The notes beneath the pieces were generated by a model, which made no database searches, was not told where the DNA came from, and saw only the letters and a program-made list of their open reading frames with translations. From Stenopsyche tienmushanensis (lineage: Eukaryota; Arthropoda; Insecta; Trichoptera; Stenopsychidae), in NCBI GenBank assembly GCA_008973525.1, contig WACJ01000513.1, positions 930,001-994,000 on the forward strand: DNA of 64,000 bases, in the 5' to 3' direction. Below, piece by piece: positions 13,225 through 25,951 of this stretch. Position 1 is the stretch's first letter. Each line of letters opens with the position of its first letter. A program made the translations under genes and the position numbers.

Positions 13225-13533
13225 CAGCGCTTCTTAAACTTATGTAGTCCGCGGACCCCCTCTTGAGCAATTTTTTTTTCGCGGACCCCATCTTGAACAA
13301 ACTTTTTTTTAATGGACCCCATTCCAACCCTTGTGACTTCATTTTTCAAACAAACAAACATTTTTTTAGTCAAATATTGGTCAAAATAGATCTTTTTATA
13401 TTTTTTTCTGTAAATAATTCCAGAAAAATATCTTGTTTAAGTATAGGTAAATATTTTTTCATATCTCCGTGGACCCCCAGCAATGGCTTCGCGGACCCCC
13501 AGGGGTCCGCGGACCCCTGTTTGAGAACCGCTG
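13225..13533. mobile_element. hAT MITE with perfect 8-bp target duplication
   Basis: It is 309 bp with terminal repeats CAGCGCTTCTTAAAC and, inverted, CAGCGGTTCTCAAAC, typical of hAT. It is flanked by CTTTAAAG (13217-13224, 13534-13541). The interior repeats the motif GCGGACCCC near both ends. It has no coding content. Confidence 0.9.
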
Positions 13534-14089
13534 CTTTAAAGCATAAAATACGCAGTACCTTTGAAACCCCGCCAAAAATCCATCTTTTCCTTTGTAAATC
13601 TGCATTTGAAGCGCTTTGAGCACACACAAATTGCCATAAATTTCACGTTAAAAAACCCTTCAAAAATATATAATAAACGATGTAATAAGCGACCTTTCAA
13701 AATATTACAAATATTACAAAACAAACAAGATGTTCGTGAAAAATTCAGGATTTACAGAATGTTCCGTCGGAGAAAAAGTAAATACAATGTAATGCATCCG
13801 CTGGAAAAAAACGCAATTACTTTTGACCAGTCCCATAATTGCCTTGATTTTTGTACTATTTCTCAAGCGCCCTGCACTTTGACGATCACCCTGTAACTAT
13901 TGACCATAAAGTGCAAGCGGCTATTGTGCAAAAATGAAGAAAAGGAAAACCAATATTCCTTTTTTTATGGCTGAACTTTGGCACTTTAATTAGATTTTTA
14001 TCCAAACACCTGATTTAATTTTAAAAACGGCTTTAGCAGTATCCGAAAATAATATTTGCCTCTTCATATTTTCGTCTTGGATAAATGAC

Positions 14090-14330
14090 TTATGAGGGTA
14101 GTCCCAGAATAACCCGCAGAATAATAATCAAAGCTGAGCTAGATTATATTCTGGGAAACTTCGTTTACAATAGTAAAATATTGGGTGGCAGAGTTTAAAC
14201 GAGGCCGTACGAGCTGCCAAGACAAACATCGCATCACAGCCAAAACAAGCATCGCATCGCAAACATAGGTCCATCACTTCAAATCTGAGGCAAAGGAACA
14301 AGACACAGACTATAAACAGCGACTAATGAG
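14090..14330 (+). pseudogene. Mariner 5' end and N-terminal remnant
   Basis: ATGAGGGTAGTCCCAGAATA is the terminal repeat also seen at 29746. TTCGTTTACAATAGTAAAAT then reads SFTIVKYWVAEFKRGRTSCQ, a mariner N-terminal signature. The 5' untranslated part and the start are deleted. Confidence 0.6.
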
Positions 14331-15159
14331 ATTGGTGGGTCTATAATACGACCCTATTTTTGTTCCACGAGTCCAGCCTCAATTAAAAGGGGGTTGCAGC
14401 AGATGACGGACTGCAGGGAATACCCCTTCCCCACAAGGCAAAGGAATAGCCAAAACAATGGACTAAAAGAGGAGAATCGGCTCCAAAAAACACAAAGATA
14501 AGTTCTAACTGGGAAGATTTATTGGACCGCCATTTTCACCATATTAAAAAATATAAGAGATCGAAAGAACGGGTCGAAGGAGGGGACGTTTTTAGTTCAG
14601 GACAAATTTAGGGGGCGCTAAAGACTAACTGCCGCCCCCTTCGCAATACTCACAAGAACCCATTGGGAGCTCAAATGCATACATAAACACTTATTTGTAC
14701 ATTTTAAATGGAAAATTATATGAATAAAGCCTTCACCACTCCATTTCTTGGACAAAAATTCCCACTCTCTTCGATTTCAGATCCTGGAATATTAATTTTA
14801 TTCTCGCTTTAATACAGTTCGATGTTGTTTTTATCGTATAATAAAGATTTTTATTAAATCTTCAGCTCTGATTGGTCTTATATTTGTTTTTCAGGGAATT
14901 ATTTTCATGAATAAAGCCGGTTTATTTGATTATTAAATTAGTCGAGGCTTTAAATTAATGGAAATTGATTTAAATTTACGGAGAGATCAAAATACTGAGA
15001 AATTGTAGTTGTATCATTAAATAAATTTTAAAATCAGTTCTTGAGGGACGCCGTCGAATTCTAAATACTGGAAAAAATGTGAGTCACTTGTGAACTCGAA
15101 AATTGTGTAAAACTTGTGTATGTTCGCACATTTTTTGTGAATTTTGAAGCTCAGAACTA

Positions 15160-15250
15160 TTTTTTTTTTTAAACAAATTGCATAAATACAAAAAAAAAAA
15201 CCAGTTATTTCGTGTTATAACGACCACAAATTAAAAAGTTATTTTTATAT
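15160..15250. repeat. Solo arm of the foldback element
   Basis: TACAAAAAAAAAACCAGTTA and TTTCGTGTTATAACGACCAC resemble the right arm of the foldback element at 7700-7760. Only about 80 bp are recognisable. Confidence 0.5.
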
Positions 15251-16827
15251 TAATAATTATTTTTAATTCAATACTTTGTGGTTTTTAAAATTAATTAATT
15301 TTTTTATAAAAGGAAACGTATTTTGCTAGATCAAATCTTGGAACGTTTAAAATGCGCAGAAAAAATTAGTAAATAATCTGAAGTATTTTTATTTGCTGAT
15401 TTTCTTCAAATCACAAAATACAATTGAAGGAACCTAATCCCAAATTTTGTATGAGAGACCAACTTTCTATAGCGTGCTCCCTATCTCTACGCTATATAAG
15501 GGTTGAACCTTTTCGAGATGTCGTTTAGCTTGATTTTCAGCTTCCAATTAAGCTAATTAAATTCAATAAATGAACAATGAAGACCCCGGAATAATCTAAA
15601 GTGTAAATAAAGGGATTTAATTTCAGCCCCAAGAAACTATCCAAGAAAACTTTTCCATTAATAATATCATCGATATTAAAGTTTATCCTTACAAAAGTCC
15701 CACGTGTAGATCGCCTACAACCATTTATAAATTGACGAAGATTGCCATATCGACTTTGTAATTCAAACACGGATAAAGTCATAAATCCAGATCAACACAA
15801 CCCAAAGCGTAAAATGATACATCAGATATGCCGAAGAAAACGATATTTTTTGTGCTTGTCTGGGTTTTTTTTCCATCTAAGATTTCACCATTTAATAAGA
15901 TGCGGCAATATGACTTTCAAAAGCGTCCCCTTTAAATTTCGCGGAGATTTTTAATCAAGCAGGGCAAGATCTTGGGATTAATAGAAGGGCTTTATGCGGA
16001 CAGATGAAGATCCCGCAAACGACGATTTGGACGTTTGCTCGCTCGTCTGGCGACGATCTTGGATGGAATTACGACCTTTTCTTCAATTACCTTCGAAATG
16101 CGCCAATTTCGCTTGAAATTTCGTCATATTGCGTGATCAAATTTGCATGCGGCAATCAAGCAACCCTTTTATCAATATGATTGAGTTAAAAAGGCAGTCA
16201 GTTTATTCAGTTTCGGGGATGGTTCGGCGTGTTTGTTTTGCGTCGGTCTGAGGCTCTGCATAAATCTCTGTCATTTTGTAGAGCGGTGACGACTAAAGAC
16301 TCGAGTTATGCTAATCGAAAGCAGAGAAAGTCTCAGAACGAATTGCATAGAATGAGAGATGACATTAAAAGAGAGGCTTAAAAAAGCCCTTAAAGCTTGG
16401 CATCCATTGCCCATCCACTCCGGCTTGCTTGCTTTTTAATTGTTTTCGTTTCGGGTTGAAAAATTCGATTTCCTGACTTCCACGGTTTATATTTTTATAT
16501 AAATCTTTAAGAATTTATTAATGCAAGACTTCTGATTTCAAAACGTCAAAAATATAGCAAAAATACCATTACAAAAATTATTTTATTTCATAATTTTTCT
16601 AAACAGAAGTAAAAAATTGTACCTTATAAACGCAAAATACTGTTATCAATGCAAATGTTTTGGAGAGGAAAAAATGGAACTTTGTTATATCAAACATTAC
16701 ACATGTATGCATGCATATTCGTCAAAGGGTTAAAGCTCACAATCAAAATACACTTTTTGATGTGATCTGGTTTATTAAAGACTTTTATTTAATTTTATGG
16801 TTTTTTACCCATTTGTTAGCCGAAATT
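15251..16827. other. Single-copy DNA, possibly regulatory
   Basis: The stretch 15950-16470 has higher GC and no repeat match, which can mark constrained non-coding DNA. No exon is identified. Confidence 0.35.
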
Positions 16828-16965
16828 GTTAGCTGAAAGATGAAGCTGCGTTTGTGTAATATATAATAAAATAGGCAAGCTACTGGTCTGCTGGCTAATT
16901 TATGTTGCGTATAGATAGAGACATGTTTTGCCCTACCACGTCTATCCGCATACAAATTTCATTTT
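16828..16965 (+). mobile_element. MITE-1 copy, nearly complete
   Basis: GTTAGCTGAAAGATGAAGCT, TTTGTGTAATATATAATAAA, GCTACTGGTCTGCTGGCTAA and TTTTGCCCTACCACGTCTAT occur in family order. Confidence 0.75.
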
Positions 16966-17384
16966 TTAATCTGACATCTGAATCCTTTTCGTAGTCGAAA
17001 TACCATAAACCGAAGGCATCATTTAGAATACTATAAGTAAAGCTACTACGAGATCATTTAGAACAGAGATGCCCACGAGACGCATGCGGTGTATAACGAA
17101 TATTTTTGCGCCCCAGCCAGCAAAACGAGTACAATACTAAAAAAGATATACTCTGGTAATGACGCCACTTCTGAGCAATAAATGGGGTGTTATATAAACA
17201 CCGGTCAAGATAAAGTCAAGGTTCAAGATAAAGTTATTCTATATCTGGTAAGTTAATGTTCAAGGAAAAATATGGTTTTATTATGTTATTGGTTTCTATG
17301 ATAATATGCATTTTTTGCAGCCCACTTAAACTAAGGTTTTTTTATTTAGGCCCATGTTAGCTTTTGAGTTTGACACCTCTGATC

Positions 17385-17830
17385 TATAAAAGAAAGGTTA
17401 CAAGAGCTCCCAAGCCTGGTTTTTTTTGTTTGTTTTTAAATTGGCATGTAGGGGTCAGATTGTTTGATTCCGCATGTTTGTCGGCCATTTTTTTCAGTCA
17501 CGGTAAATTCTTCCGATGGAGAGGTCATCGTGCACTACCGTCACCTCCCATCTATGCGACATCCGCGCAGTCATCATTTTTTTTTTACTTTCTTTTGAAG
17601 TTTTCACGGTGATATTGTGTGGGAAAAACTTGATTACAAGAAGTTTTCTATGAGATGGATACCCAGAATGCTTACATTGGAGCACCGTCAAAATCGCGCT
17701 CGATCGTTTTATAAAAGAGGGAGAAATTTTTCTGGACTCTATTGTGACGGAGGATGAAACGTAGATGTGTCACTACACTCCAGAATCTAAAATACAATCC
17801 AAAAAGTCGTGTTTTTTCGTCATTGATAGC
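17385..17830 (+). pseudogene. Mariner transposase remnant with first catalytic region
   Basis: The frame FSMRWIPRMLTLEHRQNRAR is followed, after a shift, by KEGEIFLDSIVTEDET, a stop and then CHYTPESK. The first catalytic motif has changed from GDET to EDET. The 5' part (17385-17560) matches the mariner-like flank around 56525-56690. Confidence 0.65.
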
Positions 17831-18343
17831 TTATGAATGAATACTAATTTTCAAATTATAGACTCGTTTGTAAGAGATGTATATATTTTGTGTTCATTAA
17901 CAGCCATGTTAAAGTTTCATCGGTTTGAAACTGTGTGGTATGATTGTGATCATTACTATTGGGCGTTTATTGATGAGATGTTTTATCTGTAATAGACAGC
18001 TTATGGCCTTTGTGTGTTGATTAAATGTATATCGGTTTAGGCTTGCCAAGCATAGTAGCATTAAGGTACGTATATACAGTTGCTAAAAGCCAAACTATTA
18101 CGTCTAAATTTGTGATTATCACAAATGCAGTGTATGCAATTGTTGTTATCTCAAATTACGATGAAATTCATCGTATTTCTATATAATCTTTAAGATTTTG
18201 GTAAATCATGTTTAAATAATGGCTTTCGCAATATGAAACGTATGATCCGAATCTTTCATGAGAATATCCTGGGTGCTTTAATCATTGATCAATTATTAAA
18301 ACACTGAGAAGATACAAAGACCCTTAAATTATATAATAAAATA

Positions 18344-19547
18344 TTTTGAATTATTAATGCATTTCAATCGGCTTACATATGAGTTGAATTTCATAAGTTA
18401 CACTTGAAATTACGGAACTCCAGATTCTTTCATTCGGATTCATGTTTGCTATTTATATTGTTTTCAATGATTTTAAACAGGATAGAATATTAACAGAACT
18501 TTTTCAGTTAGGTGCTGTCGTTGCGTTTATTTATCGTCGTATGAATTTAATAAGAAATTGTTTAAAAGCTGGATAAATTGGTACCGGACCAATGTAAATT
18601 TAGGCGCCATTTTTAAATCATTACTTGCGACAAAAAATGAATTTTATATGACAACAGGAAAATATCAAGACAGTGGTTGAATAACAATGAATTCCCAAGC
18701 TATTCGCCAAGAGTGTTTAAGAGTAATATGGGCGAAAAAAGACTAAAAAGATCAAAAATCGGGATGTTGTAATTCAAGGGTTCGTAGAATTTATCGGTTC
18801 TAAAATTGCGTACATGTATACAAATAGAATAAATATTTTAGTTTCTCATTGGCGAAATCTAATCGAAGCCAATTAAGATTGCTTCGATTGAATGAATTGT
18901 GTTTTGTACAACTTATGGTGTTTTATTTCTCATTTATAAATTCCGAACGTTTGTGTGTAACGCCCCTAACGAAGATTTAGCATTGAGTCTATTTTCCATT
19001 CGTTTGATATTTTTATAATTGGATGATAGTTTAAAAGACTCATAAAAAGTAAAAAAATCGAAAATGTTTATAGCGTGATATAAAACAGAATACATTGCGA
19101 ATCAGAGATCTCGCATTGCCTCCTTAACGAAGGAAGTTATCTGCAATTACGGAATGGATAACAAGATTCTTTAAAAGGCAAACGATGCATATTATAAGAA
19201 TCAAAAGATAAATTGCATCTGCAATAAAGGCTCTCATTCAGAATAAGTTTAGATTTATTATTCTTTTTAAAGAGACGTAATCAAGATTTATAAAATCCCT
19301 AATGAGCAAGATGTTGCTGCTGCCTCATCTTGCCTTGATGAAAATTACCGCATTTTAATCCAATGTATTTTCAATAAATGCAATAAAAAATATTGCTTAA
19401 GATCTATTTGTATTTTATTAGAGATATCGAAGTATTCGCGTATTATGAGATCTTATGTTTGAGCTCAGTTTGTATCCGAATACATTGACGGAAACATCTT
19501 TGTAAGATATTTTATTTGTAGAACTATTGTTAAAGCCTATTTTTGTA
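18344..19547 (+). repeat. 1.2-kb segmental duplication, copy 1
   Basis: It starts TTTTGAATTATTAATGC and ends AAGCCTATTTTTGTA. It matches 25952-27157 in the same orientation with only occasional substitutions and one-base indels. There are no terminal inverted repeats, and different flanks begin sharply at both ends. The right end lies in an old mariner remnant. It has no convincing coding region. Confidence 0.93.
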
Positions 19548-19745
19548 CATTTTTTTTGTTGTAAAAGATACAATGTCCAGTCCGTAGAAGCTTAAGGGAT
19601 GAACCATGAGCCTTTGAATTTTGATAACAATAAAATAAAATCGATCGATCGATCGATAAACAATCGACGAGTTTCTATCGCAAAGACTAGGATCCCATTG
19701 GAACCATTTAAAACTCATTTGCAAAACGAATAGGGTGAGTAATAA
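19420..19745 (+). pseudogene. Mariner remnant crossing the end of the segmental duplication
   Basis: TTTGAGCTCAGTTTGTATCC resembles 7908-7930, and FDNNKIKS followed by THLQNE resembles the 8180-8300 region. The duplication ends inside this remnant at 19547. Confidence 0.45.
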
Positions 19746-20579
19746 AGCAAACATTTAGTTTTGCTTCCAATGTTTTTCATCTCTTGCTTTTATATTATTA
19801 AATTTACAAAAATTGTTAATGAAAAATATCGTACTTTCCGCACCATCCAAGCTCTAATGGTTCCCAAATGCTATCTTATCGTCATTATTACCCTGCAAAA
19901 TCCCTCTTTTATGAAATTCAGCGTAAAAACTTCGGATTTCAGGCTATAATCTCACATCGGGAATATATTCCGGAGCAAGGAGAAGTAAAGATCATCGCGG
20001 CTGGGAATAATATGATCGTGACAAACGAATATTTCAGGGCGTCCTTAAAAAGTTTTCCAATTCGGCAAGGAGACCGAAAACGCGCGCACATCTTCTGACC
20101 GAACTTTTCGCGAATAATACATGCATTTTTCATATTTGTATTATCGTCTCGGTGGTTCTGTATATATTTGCGAAATACGTACGAATAATATTTTCTGATT
20201 GAATCCCTAATAGGGTAATAGTTCAGCCGCCAAAGGCTTCCGTCGATGGATCGATCCAATCCGTCAAACCCGAATGATTTAATTGAGACGTGTCCATGTT
20301 TGCATTATCCTTGGAGATAATTAAATCCGTATAATAAATAACATGCTTAATATCGCTATTCTTAAGGGACCATAACCGCTATCGGACGTAGGCGATCTCT
20401 ATAGGAAATTTTCCGGGATGCGGCGGTCTAGCATTATTTTCCGCTAGTGGTTAAATCGAGATGAGATCATTTTGATAGGAATGTTTAAATAGATTAATTT
20501 ATATTTATTAAAATTATGTACGCATTTATATTAAAACTGGATTACTATCTTTATTCCGAAAATAAATATATGCTATTTC
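19746..20579. other. Single-copy DNA without a recognised gene
   Basis: A 106-codon minus-strand frame (20259-19939) lacks motifs. The GC content is moderately raised from 20090 to 20460. Confidence 0.4.
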
Positions 20580-21115
20580 AACAAAGGCGCTTTAGATTTG
20601 TTAGATTATAGCGTCGATGTTGTTAAAGCAACATGTATCAAATTTATTGTGAATTATTTAATAGTATATAGCAAATTACTATTAAAGATTATAGCGTTGA
20701 ATAACGTGTGTGGGTCTTAAAAAATCATTTTCAAAATCAATGCACCGTTCGAGAAATATTTCGCCAAAATATTCATATTTAGCGATGAAATCCATTTTTT
20801 AATGAATAGATGTGTGTCATTTAGACTTATTATTTTAGAAATATCAAATCGTATATATCGCAAACAATTAATGCCTTAAAAATCAACATAACGATCGCCA
20901 TCCAGCAAATTCAACCAGATTTATGCGAAAAAATCGCCGGAAATTATACATACGGAATACGCGCCAATAAATAAAATAACGGAAGATATTTGACAAATTT
21001 AATATTTTATATTTAATGCCATAAAATATTCTTTCAAATAAAAATAAAATTGAGTGCGTGTTTTAGAAATAGCCAATTTTATTTAGATTCAAAGATTGAG
21101 CATCTTTATTGAAAC
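20580..21115 (+). pseudogene. DDE transposase remnant (same family as 59158-59690)
   Basis: Around 20855-20940 the frame reads QTINALKINITIAIQQIQPD LCEKI, the conserved C-terminus of an insect Tc1/mariner-like transposase. The right end TTGAGCATCTTTATTGAAAC matches the element end at 59.16 kb inverted. The catalytic region is largely lost. Confidence 0.65.
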
Positions 21116-22189
21116 GCCTTGTATAATATGGAAATTCGCATTTATTTTCGCGCTTTTATCTTTTATCCAAATGTTTTTTATGGAACACACACTCAAGCGT
21201 TATGCGAGTTTTATGCCTCTATATAAACTTTTTTTTTTAGTACTTTGTTCATAAGTTTGCATGAGTTTTACGTCTTCGTGTTCGCGATTTATATTTTTAT
21301 TTACATCCCCCGAGCCGCCCGATGAGTATTTACTTTGGGTTAACTATGACAACAACCACCCTGCCGAATAGACTTTCTTGACAAGCTCAAATTGACATCC
21401 TCAGGACAATCCCAACACATGGTAAACCCCTACGACCGCATTAAATACGCCAAATACGCTAGGATCACCAATGTGTGGAGGGTGACCCTCAAGTGCTAAA
21501 ATCACACATTGGATGATTTTTATATATGTATAATATATATTACATAATATAATAATGCAGATTATTTATATTATTGATTATAATTTTTTTTAATAAAAGA
21601 TCTATGTCTAGGTATTGAACGTTTAAATGTTTTTAAAGGGGATGAACGATGAGCGCGGAAAGTTTCAAACTATTTCAACTTACGCCTTTCAATTTGTTAT
21701 AAATAATTTTTATTTTTATGCTTAAAATCTAAATCATACGCTAATGCCGTTATTTTATATTATGTTTTTAATGTTTATGTTGAAAAAATACAATTTACTT
21801 TGATGATGTCGATCGAAAATCATACGTTTCAAAATTCATTATTTTAATGCATTCGTTTGATATGATTTTGGATTTAAATCCAATTTTATGTTTATCTTTT
21901 AAAAAGAAAAGGTTTCTTAAAAAATGCGCCAAAAGTTGAAGAATTTAAGTTTTTTTTTCGATAATTTATTTTTTATTTAAATTAATGAATTTTCAAAATA
22001 TATTTTTAAAATTAAGGGATGATTTCGACGCGAAAGTAACTAAAAACAAGGTTTTTTCCGCGGAAAAAAATTTAAATACACTCGATTCGTCAAAAACGAT
22101 GAAAATTTGATTAGATAAATTTTTTTCGCGGTCAAATTTCGCAAAAAAAAAGTCCCGAAAAAAAAGGAATATTGTGATGAAATTTCCTA

Positions 22190-22370
22190 CCTGTTGCCGA
22201 CGGGCGGACGTGATGGCGTGCGCGGTGCGACCGCGCTGGCGGCCTAGAGCTGTGTGCCGCCTGCCGCTGCCGCCGTTGCTGCCGCCCTCGCGCCGCCCTC
22301 ACCGCGCGGGCGCGCCCCACCTGCCCTACCTGAGGGCGCCCTCCACCCCGAGCCCTCACTGCACTCGGAT
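22190..22370. other. GC-rich island of unknown function
   Basis: About 180 bp near 70% GC within DNA near 30% GC, rich in CpG and CCGCCGC-type repeats. Frames on both strands are open but low-complexity (Arg, Ala, Pro), so neither is convincing. On the minus strand it ends at a donor-like CAACAG|GTAGGA, so a first exon or CpG-rich promoter is possible. Contamination or assembly error is also possible. Confidence 0.5.
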
Positions 22371-22560
22371 ACCCCAAAAAAAGGGCCCCAAAAAATGCCG
22401 CTCCATCAAAACCCCAAAATTCATTTTTTTTTTTTTTTCAAGGGGGGGGGGGCTACCCGAAAAAAAAAAAACCGCGAAAATAATCAGAAACCCCAAGGCA
22501 ACCATCCCCAAAAAAATAAACAACCAAATGAGCCGATTAGGGACAGAAAAAAAATAATAC
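22370..22560. repeat. Cluster of homopolymer runs
   Basis: Runs of A, C, T (16) and G (12) follow one another. Such clusters are typical of consensus errors in long reads, so base calls here should not be trusted. Confidence 0.7.
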
Positions 22561-22791
22561 AAAATCACATGCGTCCAATTTTATTTTTGCACGGTCTTTT
22601 TTACGCGATCTCGCCGTGGATCGGTTCAGATTTTATTTCGCCATACGCGCTTTTTTCAACGTCGAAGCAAAATATTCGGCCATATCGCATGAACGTTCGG
22701 AATTCATAATCGATGTTTGAAAGACGCCCCCAGAACTGGAGAGCCCTTAAATCCTGATGACGATATATTTGAGAACCATAGTGAAAACTTT

Positions 22792-23612
22792 TTTGCAATC
22801 CAATCCCGAGCCAAAATTTCGATCCCGGGATTTCATTAGACAATCCCGGGACCAGTCCTGGGATCCCGGGATTAAAATGAAAATTACAAATAAGTCCATT
22901 TGTTCAATATAAAAAATCACTTTAAGGCCAAAGAATTTTATTTATTTAAGAAAAGATAAAAATACAATTCAAAAATAGATTAAAAAAAAACACTAAAAAA
23001 TTCAAATATTATTTTTAAAATATGCCCGAAGTGACATTGAACATCAAGTGTTTCCTCATTTTCGTATAACACCATCAATGTGACTGATGAAATTCCTTTC
23101 TGCTGAGACATGAACTAAAACTCGAAAAATTCCCGATTTCCCGACAAATTATTTTTTCCCGTCGCTGCAGATGAATACTTACATCCTATAATACTTTGGT
23201 GTGATTCGTAATTATATTACGGAGGAATACAAAAAATCTGAACCCCGTATCTATTATATTTCATATCGATATTCCCATTATTAAGATCGAGGGGTAGTAA
23301 ATACATCACCGGTAGGGAAAGGTTAATGTAAAAATTTGAAAAACATAAATGTACTGTATATATGTATATATGGATTAGATAGTTACTGCCCCTAGGCGTC
23401 ACCTAAGCTCGCCAATTAGTAGTTACGCCACTGTTTCCAAGCGTACAAATTTCGGCGAGAATGTCTCGATTTAGTAGCCTTTGTCGTGTTGGTGAGGTGT
23501 ACGATTTCTGTTAGATAAAAATTTCAATCCCGAAATTTTCGGGATTACGTTCTATAATCCCGGGATTCTTAAGTACCTAAAACTGTCCGGGATCCCGGGA
23601 TTGGGTTCCCTA
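22792..23612 (-). mobile_element. Non-autonomous hAT element (TAGGGAATCC family), copy 1, eroded
   Basis: The right end GATTGGGTTCCCTA and internal blocks match copies 2 and 3. The left end has decayed to TTTGCAATCCAATCCCGAGC. The segment coding for the hAT dimerisation motif is missing, leaving about 821 bp. I see no matching target duplication. The right flank runs into a mariner catalytic fragment. This is the oldest-looking of the three copies. Confidence 0.8.
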
Positions 23613-23800
23613 CACCGAACTGTTTCTGGAGATGAAAAATGGGTTGTTTATGAATCGACATAAGTCGGAAATAGCAGGTTGTAATTAAGGATATTATGTT
23701 TTGTAAGATATTGTAAATTAAATTTAAAAAAATATATATATCCTTTCATTTTCAAACAATTGGCAAAGAATTTTCGATATCTAATAACACACAAGTGTTG
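23613..23800 (+). pseudogene. Mariner catalytic fragment and 3' end
   Basis: The first codons read HRTVSGDEKWVVYEST and then a stop, with the first catalytic Asp in GDEKW. TTGGCAAAGAATTTTCGATA at the right is a 3' motif shared with 2795-2825 and 44320-44345. Confidence 0.7.
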
Positions 23801-24391
23801 TTGTCTATTGTGACAGGGCGCGCGGCATCCATTTATTAGATTCCATCATAGTTGGAAGCAACAGAAAACAATAGAAATAAAAACAAAGAATTCGTATCGA
23901 CCAAAGACCGATTGAAAATCCGAACCTTCGTGTGATATGCCCCGATATCAATCGCATTCGGCAAAGCATAAATCACACGGGCATACGATTTGCTCATAAA
24001 CTTCCCACGTTAGCCGGATCAGAAATAAAATCACGATACCCGTGAATCCAATTTAAAAAGGACCGCCATAAACCTCACAATCAACCCTTGCTGCGTTTGA
24101 AATTTTGACGTCCTCTGTGCGAAAAACCGCGCCAATCATTAATTGCATTCGCGCCACGCTAAAAAGATGAGAGCAAAAGCGCGGTAAAACCCGTCAATAA
24201 AAAAACCTGTGGAGCTGTGGAATACTGTGTAATAACGTGGCAGTCAAAGCGATCCTTCATGTACTTTGCGCCCGCTGCAATTAATTACATTCTTCTGTTA
24301 ACTAAAAATGGACTTTCGAAATAAATTTATATACGATTTTTTAAATTTATTTTATAATTGACGTACGATAGGTTTGTTTTCATTCATTTTT
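23801..24391. other. Single-copy DNA, possibly regulatory
   Basis: It has higher GC than its surroundings, stops in all frames and no match to other parts of the window. It could be conserved non-coding DNA. Confidence 0.3.
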
Positions 24392-24445
24392 GTACATTTG
24401 TGTAATATATAATAAAATATGTGTGCTACTATCTGTTACGGCACT
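24392..24445 (+). mobile_element. MITE-1 fragment
   Basis: TTTGTGTAATATATAATAAA followed by TGTGTGCTACTATCTGTTAC is the family core without its termini. Confidence 0.55.
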
Positions 24446-24542
24446 CGCGCGTAGCTGGATGAAATAAAATATCCCATTGGAGTTAAAATCATATTTTTCA
24501 ATGCCCGAAAATAATCAATGTTTTGACATTTGTTAAATGATA

Positions 24543-24665
24543 ACGTTAGCTGAAAGATGAAGCTGTGTTTGTATAATGAATCTCCCGCTTTTTCCAACCA
24601 ATGCCACTTGGAGTTTCAATTTTTGTGACGCTTTTAAGCCAATTTGCCTTAACGCACAAGTTTTA
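24543..24665 (+). mobile_element. MITE-1 copy, internally deleted
   Basis: GTTAGCTGAAAGATGAAGCT at the left and TTTTGTGACGCTTTTAAGCC AATTTGCCTTAACGC at the right match the family ends; the middle is missing. Confidence 0.65.
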
Positions 24666-24823
24666 TTACAAGCATGAATAACTTACAGTACATCAAAAAA
24701 GTGTACATAATTGCAATTTACATATGATTTACGTATGGTGATGAAGGCTTATTCATCAGCCTGGATTATTTTTGGATCTTAGCATTAATTTGTAAGTATT
24801 GGAAACCTTTAGTTTCAAAAATA

Positions 24824-24864
24824 ATGAAAATTCTAAGACATCGTTACGGTCTTAGAATTTTCAT
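24824..24864. repeat. Perfect 16-bp hairpin
   Basis: ATGAAAATTCTAAGAC and GTCTTAGAATTTTCAT flank a 9-nt loop. Confidence 0.95.
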
Positions 24865-25164
24865 ATATTTAGTAAAGCATAGTATTTTTTTGACCAAAAC
24901 TACTATGCAAGATTAATATACATATTCACACAATTCCCATAATAATATTAATCATTGGTTACTGTATACATTTTTGGTTGCTTCTAGAAAACAATAATCG
25001 TTTTATGAAATGCGGATTTATCTTAAATAATAAGCAAACAAGGGCCATAACAATGAATATGTTTCCCAGAATTATTTATGCTGGATCTATTATATTTATA
25101 TTGGCAAAATAAAATTGTTAAACGCTTGGATAATATTTATTCAACCATTCCTCGAAATATACGA

Positions 25165-25590
25165 GACATTATTTTACATAGTGCACGATCCTTTCAACAA
25201 TGACGCTCAAAATTTTTTAAATCATATCGGCCATATTATTAAAATAATGCATATTAAATTTATTGCAAATTATTCAATGGTTTATGGCAAATTATCTTAA
25301 AAAATTATAATGTTTGATAAAGTGTACAAATCATCAAAAAATATTTTCAAAATCAATGCTTCGTTGGAGAAAAATTAAGCCAAAAAATCCACGTTTAGCG
25401 ACGTGATCCATTTTCAGATGAATATATGTGTAAATTAACATTTTTTCAAATTTATTTCGATCCAATAGGACGACGTTGTGTAACACACGACGCATGCCAC
25501 GATGGACACTCTGCGCGAGCGATTTGATGGTTATCTCATCGAAAGTCATCGAAAATTAGACATATAGAATACGTGCGCCATCGATGTTAT
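25165..25590 (+). pseudogene. DDE transposase remnant, catalytic part
   Basis: The left part matches 20610-20700. Then THATMDTLRERFDGYLI reads like the segment just after the second catalytic Asp of the family; the Asp itself has decayed from QQDDATCH to a region with stops. It retains a different piece of the same element than 20580-21115. Confidence 0.6.
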
Positions 25591-25951
25591 GTTTCACACT
25601 TATATTTATGTACATTTTTTGGTGTTATTTTTCCAAAGTTGATTTAAATGGGTGTTGTTCTATAACAATTTAAAGACTGATTAAATTGCTTGAGGAGGGC
25701 CCTGGTTAAATATGCCTGCAATGCCCTGAGGGCTTCTAGTCCTCCAGCTCAAGCATATGATATCTGAAGACCCCACTTAAGTTTTGAACCAAATGATCCC
25801 TAAGTATTTAACCTTTGATTTTCAGTAAATGATGCTTGAAATAATACCATAATCAAGGCAAAGATCACATTTACAAAATGTCAAATGTTAAAAAAAACAT
25901 CCAATGATTAAAACAACTCGAATGATATAATATATGGTTGATAATAATACC

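Noticed and set aside
16190..16240. Possible core promoter (TCAGT initiator with GC-richer downstream)
   Set aside because: No exon follows and initiator-like pentamers are frequent; not supportable.
22132..22709. Overlapping frames of 70-151 codons in the GC-rich island
   Set aside because: They are open on both strands because of base composition, low in complexity and run through homopolymers; no protein family fits.
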